Of a stretch of DNA of 64,000 nucleotides, positions 37,856 to 47,437 are shown piece after piece. The notes beneath the pieces are model-generated. The model had not been told where the DNA came from, did no database searches, and worked only from the letters and a program-made list of their open reading frames with translations. A program made the translations under genes and the position numbers. Origin of the DNA: Paulinella micropora (lineage: Eukaryota; Cercozoa; Imbricatea; Euglyphida; Paulinellidae). Position 1 is the stretch's first letter. Every line of letters begins with the position of its first letter. The stretch covers positions 37,101-101,100 of the forward strand of contig WBZZ01003320.1 of the NCBI GenBank assembly GCA_019918135.1, read 5' to 3'.

Positions 37856-39170
37856 TTTTGTTAATATTAACTTCAATACTGGATGGGATACCGGCGACAT
37901 AGACGAAGCAGATATTTCAAAAGTTTATGAAATAAAGAAAATTGAAATTCCAGAAAAACTAGTGGAATTAGAACAATTAAAAAAATTGATAACATAATTG
38001 AAGATTATAATAATTCTACATTAAAAAATATTTACCGAGATATAACATTAGACGAAACGATGAACATCACTGGAGAACAACTAACTGGAATACAGCACTT
38101 AGGACATAATTTGCAACATTTACCAAAAGACAAACAAGTCGAAATATTAAACGACTTAATCAAAGAAGTTCATACAACATACGGCGCAAATATCACTTTA
38201 GAAGAAGCAGATAAGGAAAATGCGGAAAAGTATACAACAAAACTTTTAAGACAGTATTACGGATCATTGGAAAAAAGCCAGAAGCCGATGCGTTGATTAA
38301 ACTTGATGAGAAATATGACAACAAAATTGAAAACATTGTAGCAAATGCGACACTGACTACCGCAGAACCGCCTGCCACTACAACAACCGCAGAACCGCCT
38401 GCCACTACAACAACCGCAGAACCGCCTGCCACTACAACAACCGCAGGACCGCCTGCCACTACAACAACCGCAGAACCACAGCCGACAAGCACCGCCTCTG
38501 ATTTAATACCACCACTCATGACGATATCAACAGCACCAACAGTCCAAGAGAAAAAGAAGAAGAAAGAACAAAAAATCAAGAACGAACCATGCCCGACAGA
38601 AACAGCACCAGTTAAGGATACGCTCGTGGCTGGAATAAATCCTATTCAATCTTTGATTAACAAGTATATGAAGTACACAAAGGAAGATGCTCGACGCGAA
38701 CTACTGGCGATGATGGCATTTGTGCAATCTGATAGCAATGGCGGGATAGGCACAGAGAAAACAAATGAATTAATTAAGGGCATACTGTTACTTTTAATAG
38801 AACCGTTAACAGCCATTTATACGATGATTGGTATGATAACACTGAATTCAATAACACCAACAACAACTCTATCCAGCACAAGATTACAAGAAAAGATGTT
38901 GCGAAACACTTTCAATACATGCAATTGAAAACTCGTGCAGCGAATATGAAGAATGCAAAAAATTCAAAGAAGATGTTGCTGAACCAAGTCCAAACTGCAT
39001 ACGAAACAAACGACTTCAAGCCTCTCGTAAATCCATCTGGCAGTTATATGTATGACAGTCCATACGCATCATTCTTTGAACACCTACCAGCGAACCCGAA
39101 TAATGGCAGAAACTTTGATGAATTTATAGAAACGAAAATTATTTTGTCAATTCTTAAATATAAAGATTAA
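37839..39170 (+). pseudogene. Large virion-type precursor with AEPPATTTT repeat, broken
   Basis: About 440 residues in four frames (breaks near 37985, 38245, 38790). Order: acidic N-terminus (NTGWDTGDIDEADIS), helix with LTGIQHLGHNLQHLPKDKQV, a Pro/Thr linker of four 9-residue repeats, a Lys run, and a C-terminal part with KYTKEDARRELLAMM and DSPYASFFEHLPANP. I cannot find protease motifs. In position and build (helix, repeat linker, folded end) it parallels the N-terminal part of the element 1 protease precursor. Function unknown. Confidence 0.5.
38362..38475 (+). repeat. 27-bp coding tandem repeat, four copies
   Basis: GCAGAACCGCCTGCCACTAC-type unit encoding Ala-Glu-Pro-Pro-Ala-Thr4. The fourth copy has a Gly for Glu. 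Low divergence implies recent expansion. Confidence 0.85.
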
Positions 39171-39179
39171 ATATGCAGA

Positions 39180-39332
39180 ATGCCACCGTTCAAGAAATAT
39201 TATAGAATAGATGATTATAGGGCAATTAATGCTAAACAAATGCAAGACCTTTTTTCTGCGGGCGATGACGAAGCGATAAGCGAAACCATACTCAAACCAA
39301 TTGAAATAGCAAAAAAAAACTATGGAAGATAA
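39180..39332 (+). CDS. Small hypothetical protein upstream of ATPase
   Basis: 50 residues, MPPFKKYYRIDDYRAINAKQ start, mixed charge. It overlaps the ATPase ATG (39322) by 11 bp, so translation may be coupled. Alternatively it is the ATPase N-terminus separated by a frame break. Confidence 0.4.
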   Translation: MPPFKKYYRIDDYRAINAKQMQDLFSAGDDEAISETILKPIEIAKKNYGR

Positions 39333-40034
39333 GAAAAGAGAGCCAAAGTTTAAGGAAGACTTGAATTCAACCTGTTTCTTCTGAACGAGATGTATTTCAA
39401 TTAGAAAAGCACAAGATCGGCGTATTACAAAGCATGGGTATGATGATTATATCAGGAACAACAGGAAGTGGTAAAAGTGTGTTAATATCTAATCTTCTCA
39501 GCAAGAAATCAATGCTAAAAGACTATTTTGAAAACATCTTTATATGGTCTCTGTCTCCGTGTCCGATATTGGAAGAAACATTGAAAATAAAAAGTCTCAC
39601 ATATTTCACGAAGATGACTCGAACGTATTACTCGGAATATTGGAAAAACAAAAAGAGATATAGAAAATATGGGGTTTAAGCAGGCCCCGCGTATTCTTCT
39701 TATATATGATGACTGCGCACAGAGTAAGACATTTTTAAAGCACCCCGTTCTAACAGAACTGGCATTCGCGGGCACACATAGTAAAGTGGCCGTATGGCTT
39801 ACAACACAGAGTTATGTGCAGATACCGCGCCATGTCAGAATTAATGCTCACTACCTGATTTTAATGCACCCGCAAGAGTGAGATAGACAGATTTAGCGAC
39901 AAAGGGTTGGAAGTCCTTATTTAACTAAAAGAGAATTTGAAACTGTGGTGAGGTATGCTACCAAGGACCCATATTCATTTTAGTTTGTAAATAACAAGCA
40001 AGGACAAAGCAAACCAATTCCGGATCGGTTTTGA
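39322..40034 (+). pseudogene. Packaging ATPase (A32 type) of element 2, broken
   Basis: Walker A SGTTGSGKSVL, Walker B RILLIYDDCAQSK and the motif III region TTQSYVQIPRHVRINAHYLIL are all present and typical of PLV, Maverick and virophage packaging ATPases. This matches the family more closely than the element 1 enzyme, which has a long insert. Frames break near 39375, 39600, 39655 and 39880. The C-terminal end is placed by the last frame with sense (RYATKDPYSF near 39970). Confidence 0.8.
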
Positions 40035-40140
40035 TAAAATAATCAATCTCAACAAGAACAGAATAGTCTGAAATTGCATATTTATTTATTTTTTATTAAA
40101 AATTTTAGCCCGCTAAAATATAAAGATATAAAAAAGGGAA

Positions 40141-40627
40141 ATGGCAGACAAACGATTTAGAAACACATATACACAAACAGTGTCGGTATGGCACACACAC
40201 GACACGGGGAAAAAGGGAAAATCAAAGTGCCAAAAAAGGAACTCCAGAATACGAAAAAGTGCTGGAAATAAAAAAAGAAATTGAAAGTGGAAAAATCCCC
40301 AAATCACTATATACCAAAGAAGAAGTTGAAGCAAAGAAAGCAAAGCGCAAACCAAGAGCACCGAGAGCACCAAAAGAAACGAAACAAACAAGGACCGCAG
40401 ATGCTTTATCTGGACCCGTTGCTTCAATTGCTCCAACAACTATGACACCACAACAAACAATTGAAACGAAGCCAGAGCTAGTCCAGCCAACAACCGCGCC
40501 AGTCGCAGCACCAGCGGGAGCACCCGCGCCAGATATATCTGTTGAAGCATCTATTGAAGAGGTGATGGACAAACTCCTAACAGCCAAACGAAACAGACGA
40601 AGCACGAAGAATTTGAATAAGAAGTAA
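40141..40627 (+). pseudogene. Basic Pro/Ala-rich hypothetical protein, one frame break
   Basis: About 160 residues. ATG 40141 follows ATAAAGATATAAAA. A basic start, IKKEIESGKIPKSLYTKEEVE, KRKPRAPRAPKET, a Pro/Ala/Thr linker and a C-terminal helix ending RRSTKNLNKK. The frame shifts near 40220. It lies between ATPase and capsid genes, so a core or scaffold protein is a fair guess. Confidence 0.5.
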
Positions 40628-40665
40628 TTTATTAATATTATTTTTTTTGATGTAATATAGAAAGA

Positions 40666-41058
40666 ATGAAATCAATGACACAGGCAGCAATTGCCTTGGA
40701 AGCAAAACACTGGAAGACTTACATTAATGCTCTTAAACAGATAAGTGATTACGATGACCCATACAACACGAACTTGGTTAATTTTTATGGAGACGGCTCG
40801 CCACTAGTCGGTCAACCATTTGAAGAATACCCCGCACCGACGAAAGTACCAAAACAGTTGGACGATGTGCTACCAGATTACAGTGACAAAGACAAAACAG
40901 CAGTTGATTTAGATACTGCCGCAACTAATATGGAATATTTTCAAGAAGATATTCAAAATGCTTATAATAAAGACAATGAATTGGCGAATGTTAGTGCGGA
41001 TAGCAACGAAGAATTGATTAATGCGATTAAATCATTAAATGCGAGAATAAATAAATGA
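40666..41058 (+). CDS. Hypothetical acidic protein ahead of capsid gene
   Basis: 130 residues, MKSMTQAAIALEAKHWKTYI start, then DDPYNTNLVNFYGDGSPLVG and a Glu/Asn-rich helical end (SNEELINAIKSLNARINK). Intact. GTAATATAGAAAG lies just before the ATG. Probably a virion protein by position (72 bp before the capsid gene). No family recognised. Confidence 0.6.
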   Translation: MKSMTQAAIALEAKHWKTYINALKQISDYDDPYNTNLVNFYGDGSPLVGQPFEEYPAPTKVPKQLDDVLPDYSDKDKTAVDLDTAATNMEYFQEDIQNAYNKDNELANVSADSNEELINAIKSLNARINK

Positions 41059-41129
41059 TTATTTATTTTACAATTATTTTTTATTTCTTATTTTTTATGA
41101 TATAGGTTAATTGTCGAAAAAACAAAAAG

Positions 41130-42539
41130 ATGGAAAGCAGTGGCGAAGATTTAACCCCCGAGCACTTGGCTCTTCACAATCTACATTATGCCACTCCACC
41201 CAAGCTAGGAATAACCCAACAGGGCAGTATTTTTAAGAGACATTATGCCGATCAGAGCACATACACGAGTGCCAATACCGAACTTATAGTAAGATTGCAA
41301 GCTTCGACTGATTTTGTTTATGGCAGAAACTCTTATATGATGTTTGATGTAAAGGCCACAAATCTTGGCTCGGAAGCAAAAACATTTGTCGGCTCTCGTA
41401 ATACACCAGCAACTGCTCTATTTGAAAGATTTATGCTTGAATCCAAAGATGGTAGCGAACTTGAGCGTACTGAAAATGTGAATAAGCTCGTGCGAAATGT
41501 GCTCCCTTGGAAATATCCTGCGGATTATAATTCAACTGTCACAACAATGGCTGGAATGTATCCTAACAAAAATATTGGAACTTTTGCAGTAACTGATACT
41601 ATTTATGCCTTGAACGATGCAACCACTGCAGCAACTGGTGCTGATGTGCGCGTCGTTATCCCTCTATGGTTTTTCTCGGGAGTTTTTAACGAAGAAACAC
41701 TCATTCCTCCTTCTATGATATCAGGAATGAGATTGCGATTGTCATTGGCACCTGCCAGTGAAGCACTCACATGGATTACAACTGATGATGGTGCTGCTCC
41801 TACCAATGCTGTTGGAACTTCTCTTACTTACACTATCACGAATCCAATGATTGTAACCGAAAATTATGCAATGGCCCCCGCGGTGATGAAGAACATCATG
41901 GAACAGATGGCATCTGCAGATGGTCTTCCATTTGCTTATGAGACATATTACAACCAACAGGCGAACCCAAGCACTTCTGCGGACTACAACTTGCAAATTA
42001 ATAAGGCAGTTGCACGTGCGCAGTCTCTGTGGATTATAACTCAAAGAAACATAAGTGCCTCGGCGGATGTTGATAATCTTGGAACCGCTATTATGCCATA
42101 TTATCAATATCAAACACGGATTGGTGATTGGTATGCTCCACAACAAAAGATGCAACTTGGAACTTCCGATGCTCTTGCTAATGTCCGCAATAACTGTGCG
42201 GAGTTGTATTTGAACAACTTGCAATGCACTGGTGGGATCCGCGACCCGTATTACACTCCTGCCATTTCATTTGATAACTTCCGCAGTTTGTATGGATTGG
42301 CGGTCATTGCTCAGGACACGACAACTGGCACCAATGGCGGGTTTGCGGTTATTGCTCAAAATTTGAACCAGTCTCATTCTTTGGAGAAGTGCGGGCTCGC
42401 AGTGAGAAACTCCAGAACCTGTGAAACAACCATTAGATATAATACTGAGATCGGGGCCGTTAATAAAACCATCACCGCATTCTTGTGTTATGTCAAGGTT
42501 GCGCACGTCTACAATTCGCGAACAGTCGTAAAACAGTGA
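41130..42539 (+). CDS. Major capsid protein (double jelly roll), lineage 2
   Basis: 469 residues, intact, in an element where most genes are broken. Features: YADQSTYTSANTELIVRLQ, SYMMFDVKATNLGS, LERTENVNKLVRNVLPW, VVIPLWFFSGVFNEETLIPP, and VCY-type final strands ending FLCYVKVAHVYNSRTV. This fits the PLV capsid type in which a VP72/P2-like double jelly roll follows a short N-terminal arm. There is no clear similarity to the 17413 protein beyond fold-level expectation, so the two elements belong to separate PLV groups. Confidence 0.82.
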   Translation: MESSGEDLTPEHLALHNLHYATPPKLGITQQGSIFKRHYADQSTYTSANTELIVRLQASTDFVYGRNSYMMFDVKATNLGSEAKTFVGSRNTPATALFERFMLESKDGSELERTENVNKLVRNVLPWKYPADYNSTVTTMAGMYPNKNIGTFAVTDTIYALNDATTAATGADVRVVIPLWFFSGVFNEETLIPPSMISGMRLRLSLAPASEALTWITTDDGAAPTNAVGTSLTYTITNPMIVTENYAMAPAVMKNIMEQMASADGLPFAYETYYNQQANPSTSADYNLQINKAVARAQSLWIITQRNISASADVDNLGTAIMPYYQYQTRIGDWYAPQQKMQLGTSDALANVRNNCAELYLNNLQCTGGIRDPYYTPAISFDNFRSLYGLAVIAQDTTTGTNGGFAVIAQNLNQSHSLEKCGLAVRNSRTCETTIRYNTEIGAVNKTITAFLCYVKVAHVYNSRTVVKQ

Positions 42540-42630
42540 TCCTTAAAAATTCAAGTTATTGGTCATTTAGGCCTTTGTTTTACTATCTAAATATAACAAT
42601 ATATAATATTATAAAATAGGATACAACAAA

Positions 42631-43192
42631 ATGCCACGAGTTGGAAACTGTCAAAATGGTAAGATTTATGCTATTAGGTCGCATAAGACAGATGAGATTT
42701 ATGTGGGAAGCACTACACGGGAATTATCAGCCAGAATGGCAAGCCATCGTCTTGATTATCAGCTCTGGAAAAAAAACGAAACGAAATACAAATACTATTC
42801 TAGTTTTGAAATAATTAAGCATGGCGACGCATATATTGAACCATTGGAATATTATCCGTATGATACATTTGCTCAACTCAATAAAAGAGAAGGAGAATGC
42901 ATAAGAGAACATAAGTGTGTGAATAAATATGTGGCTGGTAGAAGTGTCAAAAAATGGCATGCTGATAATGCTGAATATGTCAAACAAAAAAAGAAAGAAT
43001 ATAATGAGAAAAATAATGAATATTTTCGTAAGAAAAAGAAAAAAATATCGCGAGAAGCATATAAAATATTTTCTTCAAATATCCAGAGATTACCGAGCGA
43101 ATAATAAAGCAAGAAGAGCTGAAATGGATAGGCTATATGCGGACAGATATAAAGAACGCATAGTTGAATGCGAGTGTGGAGATGTCATTTAA
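42631..43192 (+). pseudogene. GIY-YIG endonuclease-like protein, one frame break
   Basis: GKIYAIRSHKTDEIYVGST opens the fold (KIY...YVGS), followed by RMASHRLDYQLW (helix with Arg) and a Glu in LNKREGECIREH. These are the expected catalytic Tyr, Arg and Glu neighbourhood. The C-terminal half is a KKKKEYNEKNNEYFRKK basic repeat as in other viral GIY-YIG proteins. The frame shifts near 43035 and ends VECECGDVI in the next frame. It may be a homing-type nuclease or repair enzyme, lying between capsid and penton genes. Confidence 0.75.
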
Positions 43193-43283
43193 AAAAATTA
43201 GTTTTCGTGGTCACAAAAAAACTGTTAGACATAGCGTCAATATGAAAATGCTTCCAGTTGGTCTGTGCTTAATGGGTTATTAA
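43182..43283 (+). CDS. Possible tiny basic protein
   Basis: 33 residues (MSFKKISFRGHKKTVRHSVN start), strongly basic. It overlaps the end of the nuclease frame by 11 bp. It could be a pX-like core peptide by size and charge. Confidence 0.3.
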   Translation: MSFKKISFRGHKKTVRHSVNMKMLPVGLCLMGY

Positions 43284-43356
43284 AAAACAAATAATAAAAA
43301 AAGAGGACTTAATTTATTATATTTGTTTTTTTGTATTAATTATATACAATTGCAAG

Positions 43357-44157
43357 ATGGAGTTTGTTGCTACACAATCAGAGAATATTATGAAGACAAA
43401 AAAAATCTAAACTCATCCGTATATCACGCGAAGATAAGGATGCGTCGTCATCTTCAACAACTACAAATGCACAGTTTAAGGTGCAACTGCCTTCAAGTGG
43501 TAAGACTATGGATCAGATTGTTGGATATGTAATCAAGTCAATTGAAGTGCCAAATGTTTTTAATAACATACCTTCATATGCGAATACTTAACATTAATTA
43601 AAACAACTGGATCAGCTACTAAAATGGCAATCGTAACTGCCAATCAATACACCATAGACATTTTTATTACTGCTCTTCAAACTGCTATCAATGCAACGAT
43701 TACCCCTGACACCGTGGCGATTACTTTAAATTCTGTTAATAAACTTAATTTTGCTTTCACTGGCGACACATATGCATTTGATTGGGATAACAGCTAAATC
43801 AGAGACAAAATAGGATTGACCGCAGATATATCGGCTGCAGCTAACACGACCATGCAGTCAATTGTTAATTTAATAGGAGAGTGCCATGGTTTTTATGTTC
43901 ATTCAAAGGCGATGAACCAGTCGGGGCTTATTGAAGCTCAGGGTAACTTTTCCGTCGTGAGCAATATTCCAATGGATAAGCCGTTCGGTGTTATGTGTTA
44001 TTATTTTAGTGCAAATGACACTGCGGATTTCGTCACTTATCAGAGCGCCCGTTCATTTCGGACTGTTGATATCGTTCTGCGTAATTCAAAAGGTGAAGTG
44101 TTGGACCTTCCGCTCAACTTCCATTGTTCAATCTGTGTGAAGATTTGGTATGAGTAA
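43357..44157 (+). pseudogene. Minor capsid protein (penton) of element 2, broken
   Basis: FKVQLPSSGKTMDQIVGYVI, KSIEVPNVFNNI, LTLIKTTGSA, then IGECHGFYVHSKAMNQSG, SVVSNIPMDKPFGVMCYYF and FRTVDIVLRNSKGEVLDLPL form the classic PLV penton pattern with its second domain. Breaks: near 43410 and 43590 by one base, and an in-frame TAA at 43795-43797. It is more canonical than the element 1 penton. The nonsense codon is not a homopolymer error, which favours real decay. Confidence 0.8.
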
Positions 44158-44187
44158 AACAAAAAAAAAGATAATGTAATATAGAGA

Positions 44188-44451
44188 ATGGGGCTAAGAG
44201 AAAAAGCCTTGTCATTAGGTGCAACGGATTTTGGCGAGAGTAAGGTGAAAGGTAAAAAATACTATGTAATCTACAACGGCCGTCGCATCAACTTTGGCGC
44301 ATCTGGTTATTCAGATTATACCAAACATCAGGATGAAGATAGAAGGGAAAGTTATCGTGCCAGACATCAAGCAATCAAAACAAAGGATGGAAAGCCAGCG
44401 TATTTAAATAAAAATCAACCAGCCTACTGGGCTTATCACTTACTTTGGTAA
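44188..44451 (+). CDS. DUF5754-like small viral protein
   Basis: 87 residues, intact. KYYVIYNGRRINFGASGYSD, YTKHQDEDRRESYRARH, KDGKPAYLNKNQPAYWAYHL follow a family known from giant viruses, PLVs and virophages (DUF5754 as I recall it). Function unknown. GTAATATAGAGA precedes the ATG by a few bases. Good preservation suggests it is useful or recently acquired. Confidence 0.75.
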   Translation: MGLREKALSLGATDFGESKVKGKKYYVIYNGRRINFGASGYSDYTKHQDEDRRESYRARHQAIKTKDGKPAYLNKNQPAYWAYHLLW

Positions 44452-44470
44452 ATTATAGATATTATAATAT

Positions 44471-44692
44471 ATGTTATTAATATTATTATTTGTGTGCTCT
44501 GCTGTTTCGCGGACTATGTGTGATTTTTATATTCTAAATCGGGAATTTAGTAAGAAAAAAGAAAATTGTATTCACTGCATTCAATCGGGTCTAAATAATT
44601 CGTTTCCGTGTGTGTATATTAACAATGGAAATAACAATTGTCGTTCTATTTACGATAGTATTAAGTTATTTTGTAATAGCGACAATTCTTAG
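44471..44692 (+). CDS. Secreted Cys-rich protein, element 2 copy
   Basis: 73 residues. Hydrophobic start MLLILLFVCSAVS (signal peptide), then CDFY, C-x2-CIQSG, CVY, and two more cysteines, the same framework as 12548-12799. In both elements it faces the membrane-protein/fibre pair from the opposite strand. Confidence 0.65.
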   Translation: MLLILLFVCSAVSRTMCDFYILNREFSKKKENCIHCIQSGLNNSFPCVYINNGNNNCRSIYDSIKLFCNSDNS

Positions 44693-44892
44693 TATAAAAT
44701 ATTATTAAATGAATGTAATGATATTTAATCCAACCGCTCCATCCAAGCTTCAGAATAAGTTTTTGTTCTGGTGAAGTTATACACAGCAAACAGTATTTCT
44801 GTTTATTCATATGAACACATATTTCACTATTAAACATTCTTTTTTTTGCGACAGGAATCACATTCCTTACATATTTTCCATTTTTCGCTCAT
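44661..44892 (-). pseudogene. Small Cys-rich zinc-binding protein, one frame break
   Basis: From ATG 44892: WKICKECDSCRKK, then in the next frame EICVHMNKQKYCLLC. Four to six metal-ligand-like Cys/His. One base too many in an A run near 44838. Not present in the matching place of element 1. Confidence 0.4.
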
Positions 44893-45025
44893 AAAAAATA
44901 TAAAGGGATAGAAATTTTTACACGAATGGCAATACTTTATTATTATATGAACGAATTGAAAATTCGTGTTATATAACAAAAATCACTCGTGATTTTTCAT
45001 ATATCTATTATATCTTATATTTAAT

Positions 45026-45352
45026 TTACCTTTTACTACCTCCAGAACGTGAAGGAATGCATATTCCTATGAGTAAAGTCAAAATTTCCACATAAGTGTT
45101 GGCTACCTCGCACTGAATATCTTTTCCTGAAAGCCTCACAATACAAAGGGTTATAATGGCGATAATGATAGCAATTTGAAATAAGTATTTAATCATTCTG
45201 CTATCGGTTTTCCTATTCGACATACAGCAATTCCATTCGTTCTCAATTTCATTATCATCTAAAACACGAGATTTTAATTCGAGAGTTAGTTCGCCATCCA
45301 TATCCATAATAGGCGGTTGTCTGTGAAGTCTAGTTGTATTATTGTTGGACAT
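45026..45352 (-). CDS. Two-TM holin-like protein, element 2 copy
   Basis: 108 residues and intact. The WNCCMSNRKTDSRMIKYLF, IIAIITLCIVRLSGK and EVANTYVEILTLLIGICIP segments are near-identical to the 12159 protein. Its ATG overlaps the stop of the fibre gene by 14 bp, as in element 1, so the overlap is conserved. Confidence 0.75.
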   Translation of the reverse strand: MSNNNTTRLHRQPPIMDMDGELTLELKSRVLDDNEIENEWNCCMSNRKTDSRMIKYLFQIAIIIAIITLCIVRLSGKDIQCEVANTYVEILTLLIGICIPSRSGGSKR

Positions 45353-45929
45353 TTGAAAAAACGACTGCTCGATCTTCTATAATAATCATAAGATTTTTAT
45401 TTTCTTTTTCTAAATTAATCATCTTTTCCGCCATGTGTTGAAAAGCACTGACCAATATTGGAATAAAACTTGTATATGATACTCCTTCAAGGTTTTCATC
45501 TTCTCCTATTTTCATATCTGTTGTATCCACAAATTCTGGAAATATCTTTTTTACCTCATCCGCTATAAATCCGCAGTTCTTCTTTTCTTTCTTCTCATCT
45601 GATTTCCAATAATATGAACAGCAGTTTAATTTCATTAATTTCTCACAACAATCACCACATTCTAATGTCTTAATATCTGATTTCAATCTCCTGTCTGATG
45701 AGAAACCCCACGCCCCATTTTGAGGGACATAGTTATAAGCAGAACCAACATCACCATTTGAATTTGGTGTAGACCAAGCATAAAGTTGTGTACCACTCCA
45801 TCCAATCGCCCCTCTGTTATTCGCAGAAGCATTTGCTCTGACTACTATTAACGGCTCTGTATTTATTGAAGGTCTAGTTCCAAGAGTAATTGTTGAGTTT
45901 GCTCCTGTGGATGGTATAGTAAATGTCAC
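45339..45929 (-). pseudogene. Tail fibre C-terminus with S74 chaperone, truncated
   Basis: About 195 residues of fibre: beta-rich shaft end (NITLGTRPS-like), NYVPQNGAWGFSSDRRLKSD, GFIADEVKKIFPEF, YTSFIPILVSAFQHM and a coiled coil. It is closely similar to the end of the 8590 gene. The N-terminal shaft is missing. At about 45930 the frame runs into gag-derived sequence of the retroelement, giving a chimeric start (MPICVMM). Confidence 0.85.
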
Positions 45930-47437
45930 GTAACTCCTCATCATCACACATATTGGCATACCAACCTTCGTTCACAGCGGCAATCTGAAGCATTGAAAAG
46001 GCCCGGTTCCTTGCCTTCCGTCCTGCTCAGAAAATTTGCCCTTGCTGTTGGGTTCTGCCTATCATGATTGAAAGAGCAGTCTCTGTTCTCCATCTGTGCC
46101 TTACACTGCAAGCCCGCGAACCACCTCCAACATGCGGTCTTCAGGTCTGGCTCTCTCTGTCTCTTCCAACCGGCAACTCTGTTTGTGTACGTGGCTTGTG
46201 CGCCAACAGGTAGACCGCCTGCCTGTGCCGTATGTGCCTCAGTGAGCGAGTCCATGTTTGAGCATGCACTCATCACTTCTTGAAACAGTGTTGACGGAGC
46301 AACGCTTTGAACCGTATTTTCGAACACGTGTGTCTCGAGGAAGTTCTTGGACTTCACTGAGCTAAACGTCGAGCATTGTTGTATGAGCTGAGTAAGCTTA
46401 CTCGGGTTAACTGTGTGTAACGCCGAAAAGAAATAGAGGATGATCGACTTGCGGCCATAGAATAGCCCATAGGAGGAAACTACCTCCGTAAGGGTCGCCG
46501 CCAAGCCAACAGCACTCCTCAAACTCATCGCCACTGTCTCAAAGATTTCAAATCCTATGAGAGTACCAGTGCAGAGATGCTGGTATCCATGAGATTGAAA
46601 ATATGAAATGAGTGTGGCCACCGCCAGTTCACACTGAGCGTCTAGGCCTGTTGGATTGTTTCTCTTAATCTCCTCCTTCTTTCTCAAAAACTTGTACTGT
46701 GTCAGATCAAATCCCTCCGAGACTAGAGATTGGTCAAAAACAGTAACAAGGGCCTCGTATTCCTGCGTTTCGTCGCAAGGAAAAGCCTTCATGCAGGCAT
46801 TGATCTCTTTGAGCTTGCTCAAAAGCGAAGCATCAGAGTCTTTGTCTGAGCTCGTCTTGGCATATAGCATGAGACTTGCCACTCCTCCTTTCTTCCCCTT
46901 GAAGGCATTTATGATGTTCTGTCTGTCCTTCTTCTCCGTGTTTGTGACCACCACCGTAGTTGAACCCGAGGGTGCAGGGGCTGGTGGGGCAGGAGCTGGT
47001 GGGGTCAAATATGTCGGAGGGTGTGTCTTTGTACCACTCACTTTTGCTTTCATTCTTTCCAGTCTCATCGTCTTCTCGAACTCCTCATTCTCTTTCGCCT
47101 TCTTCTTCTCAGATATCACCAGCTTTTGAGCATGAGTGATAAAGGCCACCAATTCAGAAGCAGATCTGAGAAAATTATATTTCTCCACATATTGGTCAAC
47201 ACCTGCTTTGTTGGCGACCGGTGGTGCGTTACTAAGTGATTTAAGGACAGAGTGATCCTTGGTAGGAATCCATCTCTTCCATGCCTCCTTATGCAGTAAC
47301 GCACCCATCAACAGTCTGATCTTGGTCAGAACTCTGTCGGTCTTCTCTAACTCATCAATCACAGGATGAGTTTCTCCTGCTGCCTTAATGCTTTTTTCCA
47401 TCTCTGCCTTCCCCTCCTCCAAGGCCTTTATTTCCAT
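45930..47437 (-). pseudogene. Gag C-terminal part, copy A, truncated
   Basis: 497 residues opening at ATG 47437 (MEIKALEEGK). A helical capsid-like region, a Pro/Ala linker (APAPPAPAPSG), more helices and a CCCH zinc finger (CWRWFAGLQC, then CSFNH). The RGG-rich end present in copy B is cut off here. The ATG overlaps the upstream frame's stop. Frame 0 reads T-TTT-TTA just before, a canonical -1 slippery heptamer. Confidence 0.8.

Larger units (their letters stand above)
32414..45929. mobile_element. Element 2: endogenous Polinton-like virus, right end lost
   Basis: The left end is placed at AAAAAACGGGGGAGG, which matches the outer bases of element 1's repeats. Inside are tyrosine recombinase, packaging ATPase, a second lineage of major capsid protein, penton, GIY-YIG nuclease, PLA2-like and tail-fibre genes. 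No polymerase remains. The right side stops inside the fibre gene at a junction with retroelement gag, so the terminal repeat partner and any duplication are missing. Most genes carry one-base frame breaks, more than in element 1. Confidence 0.85.
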
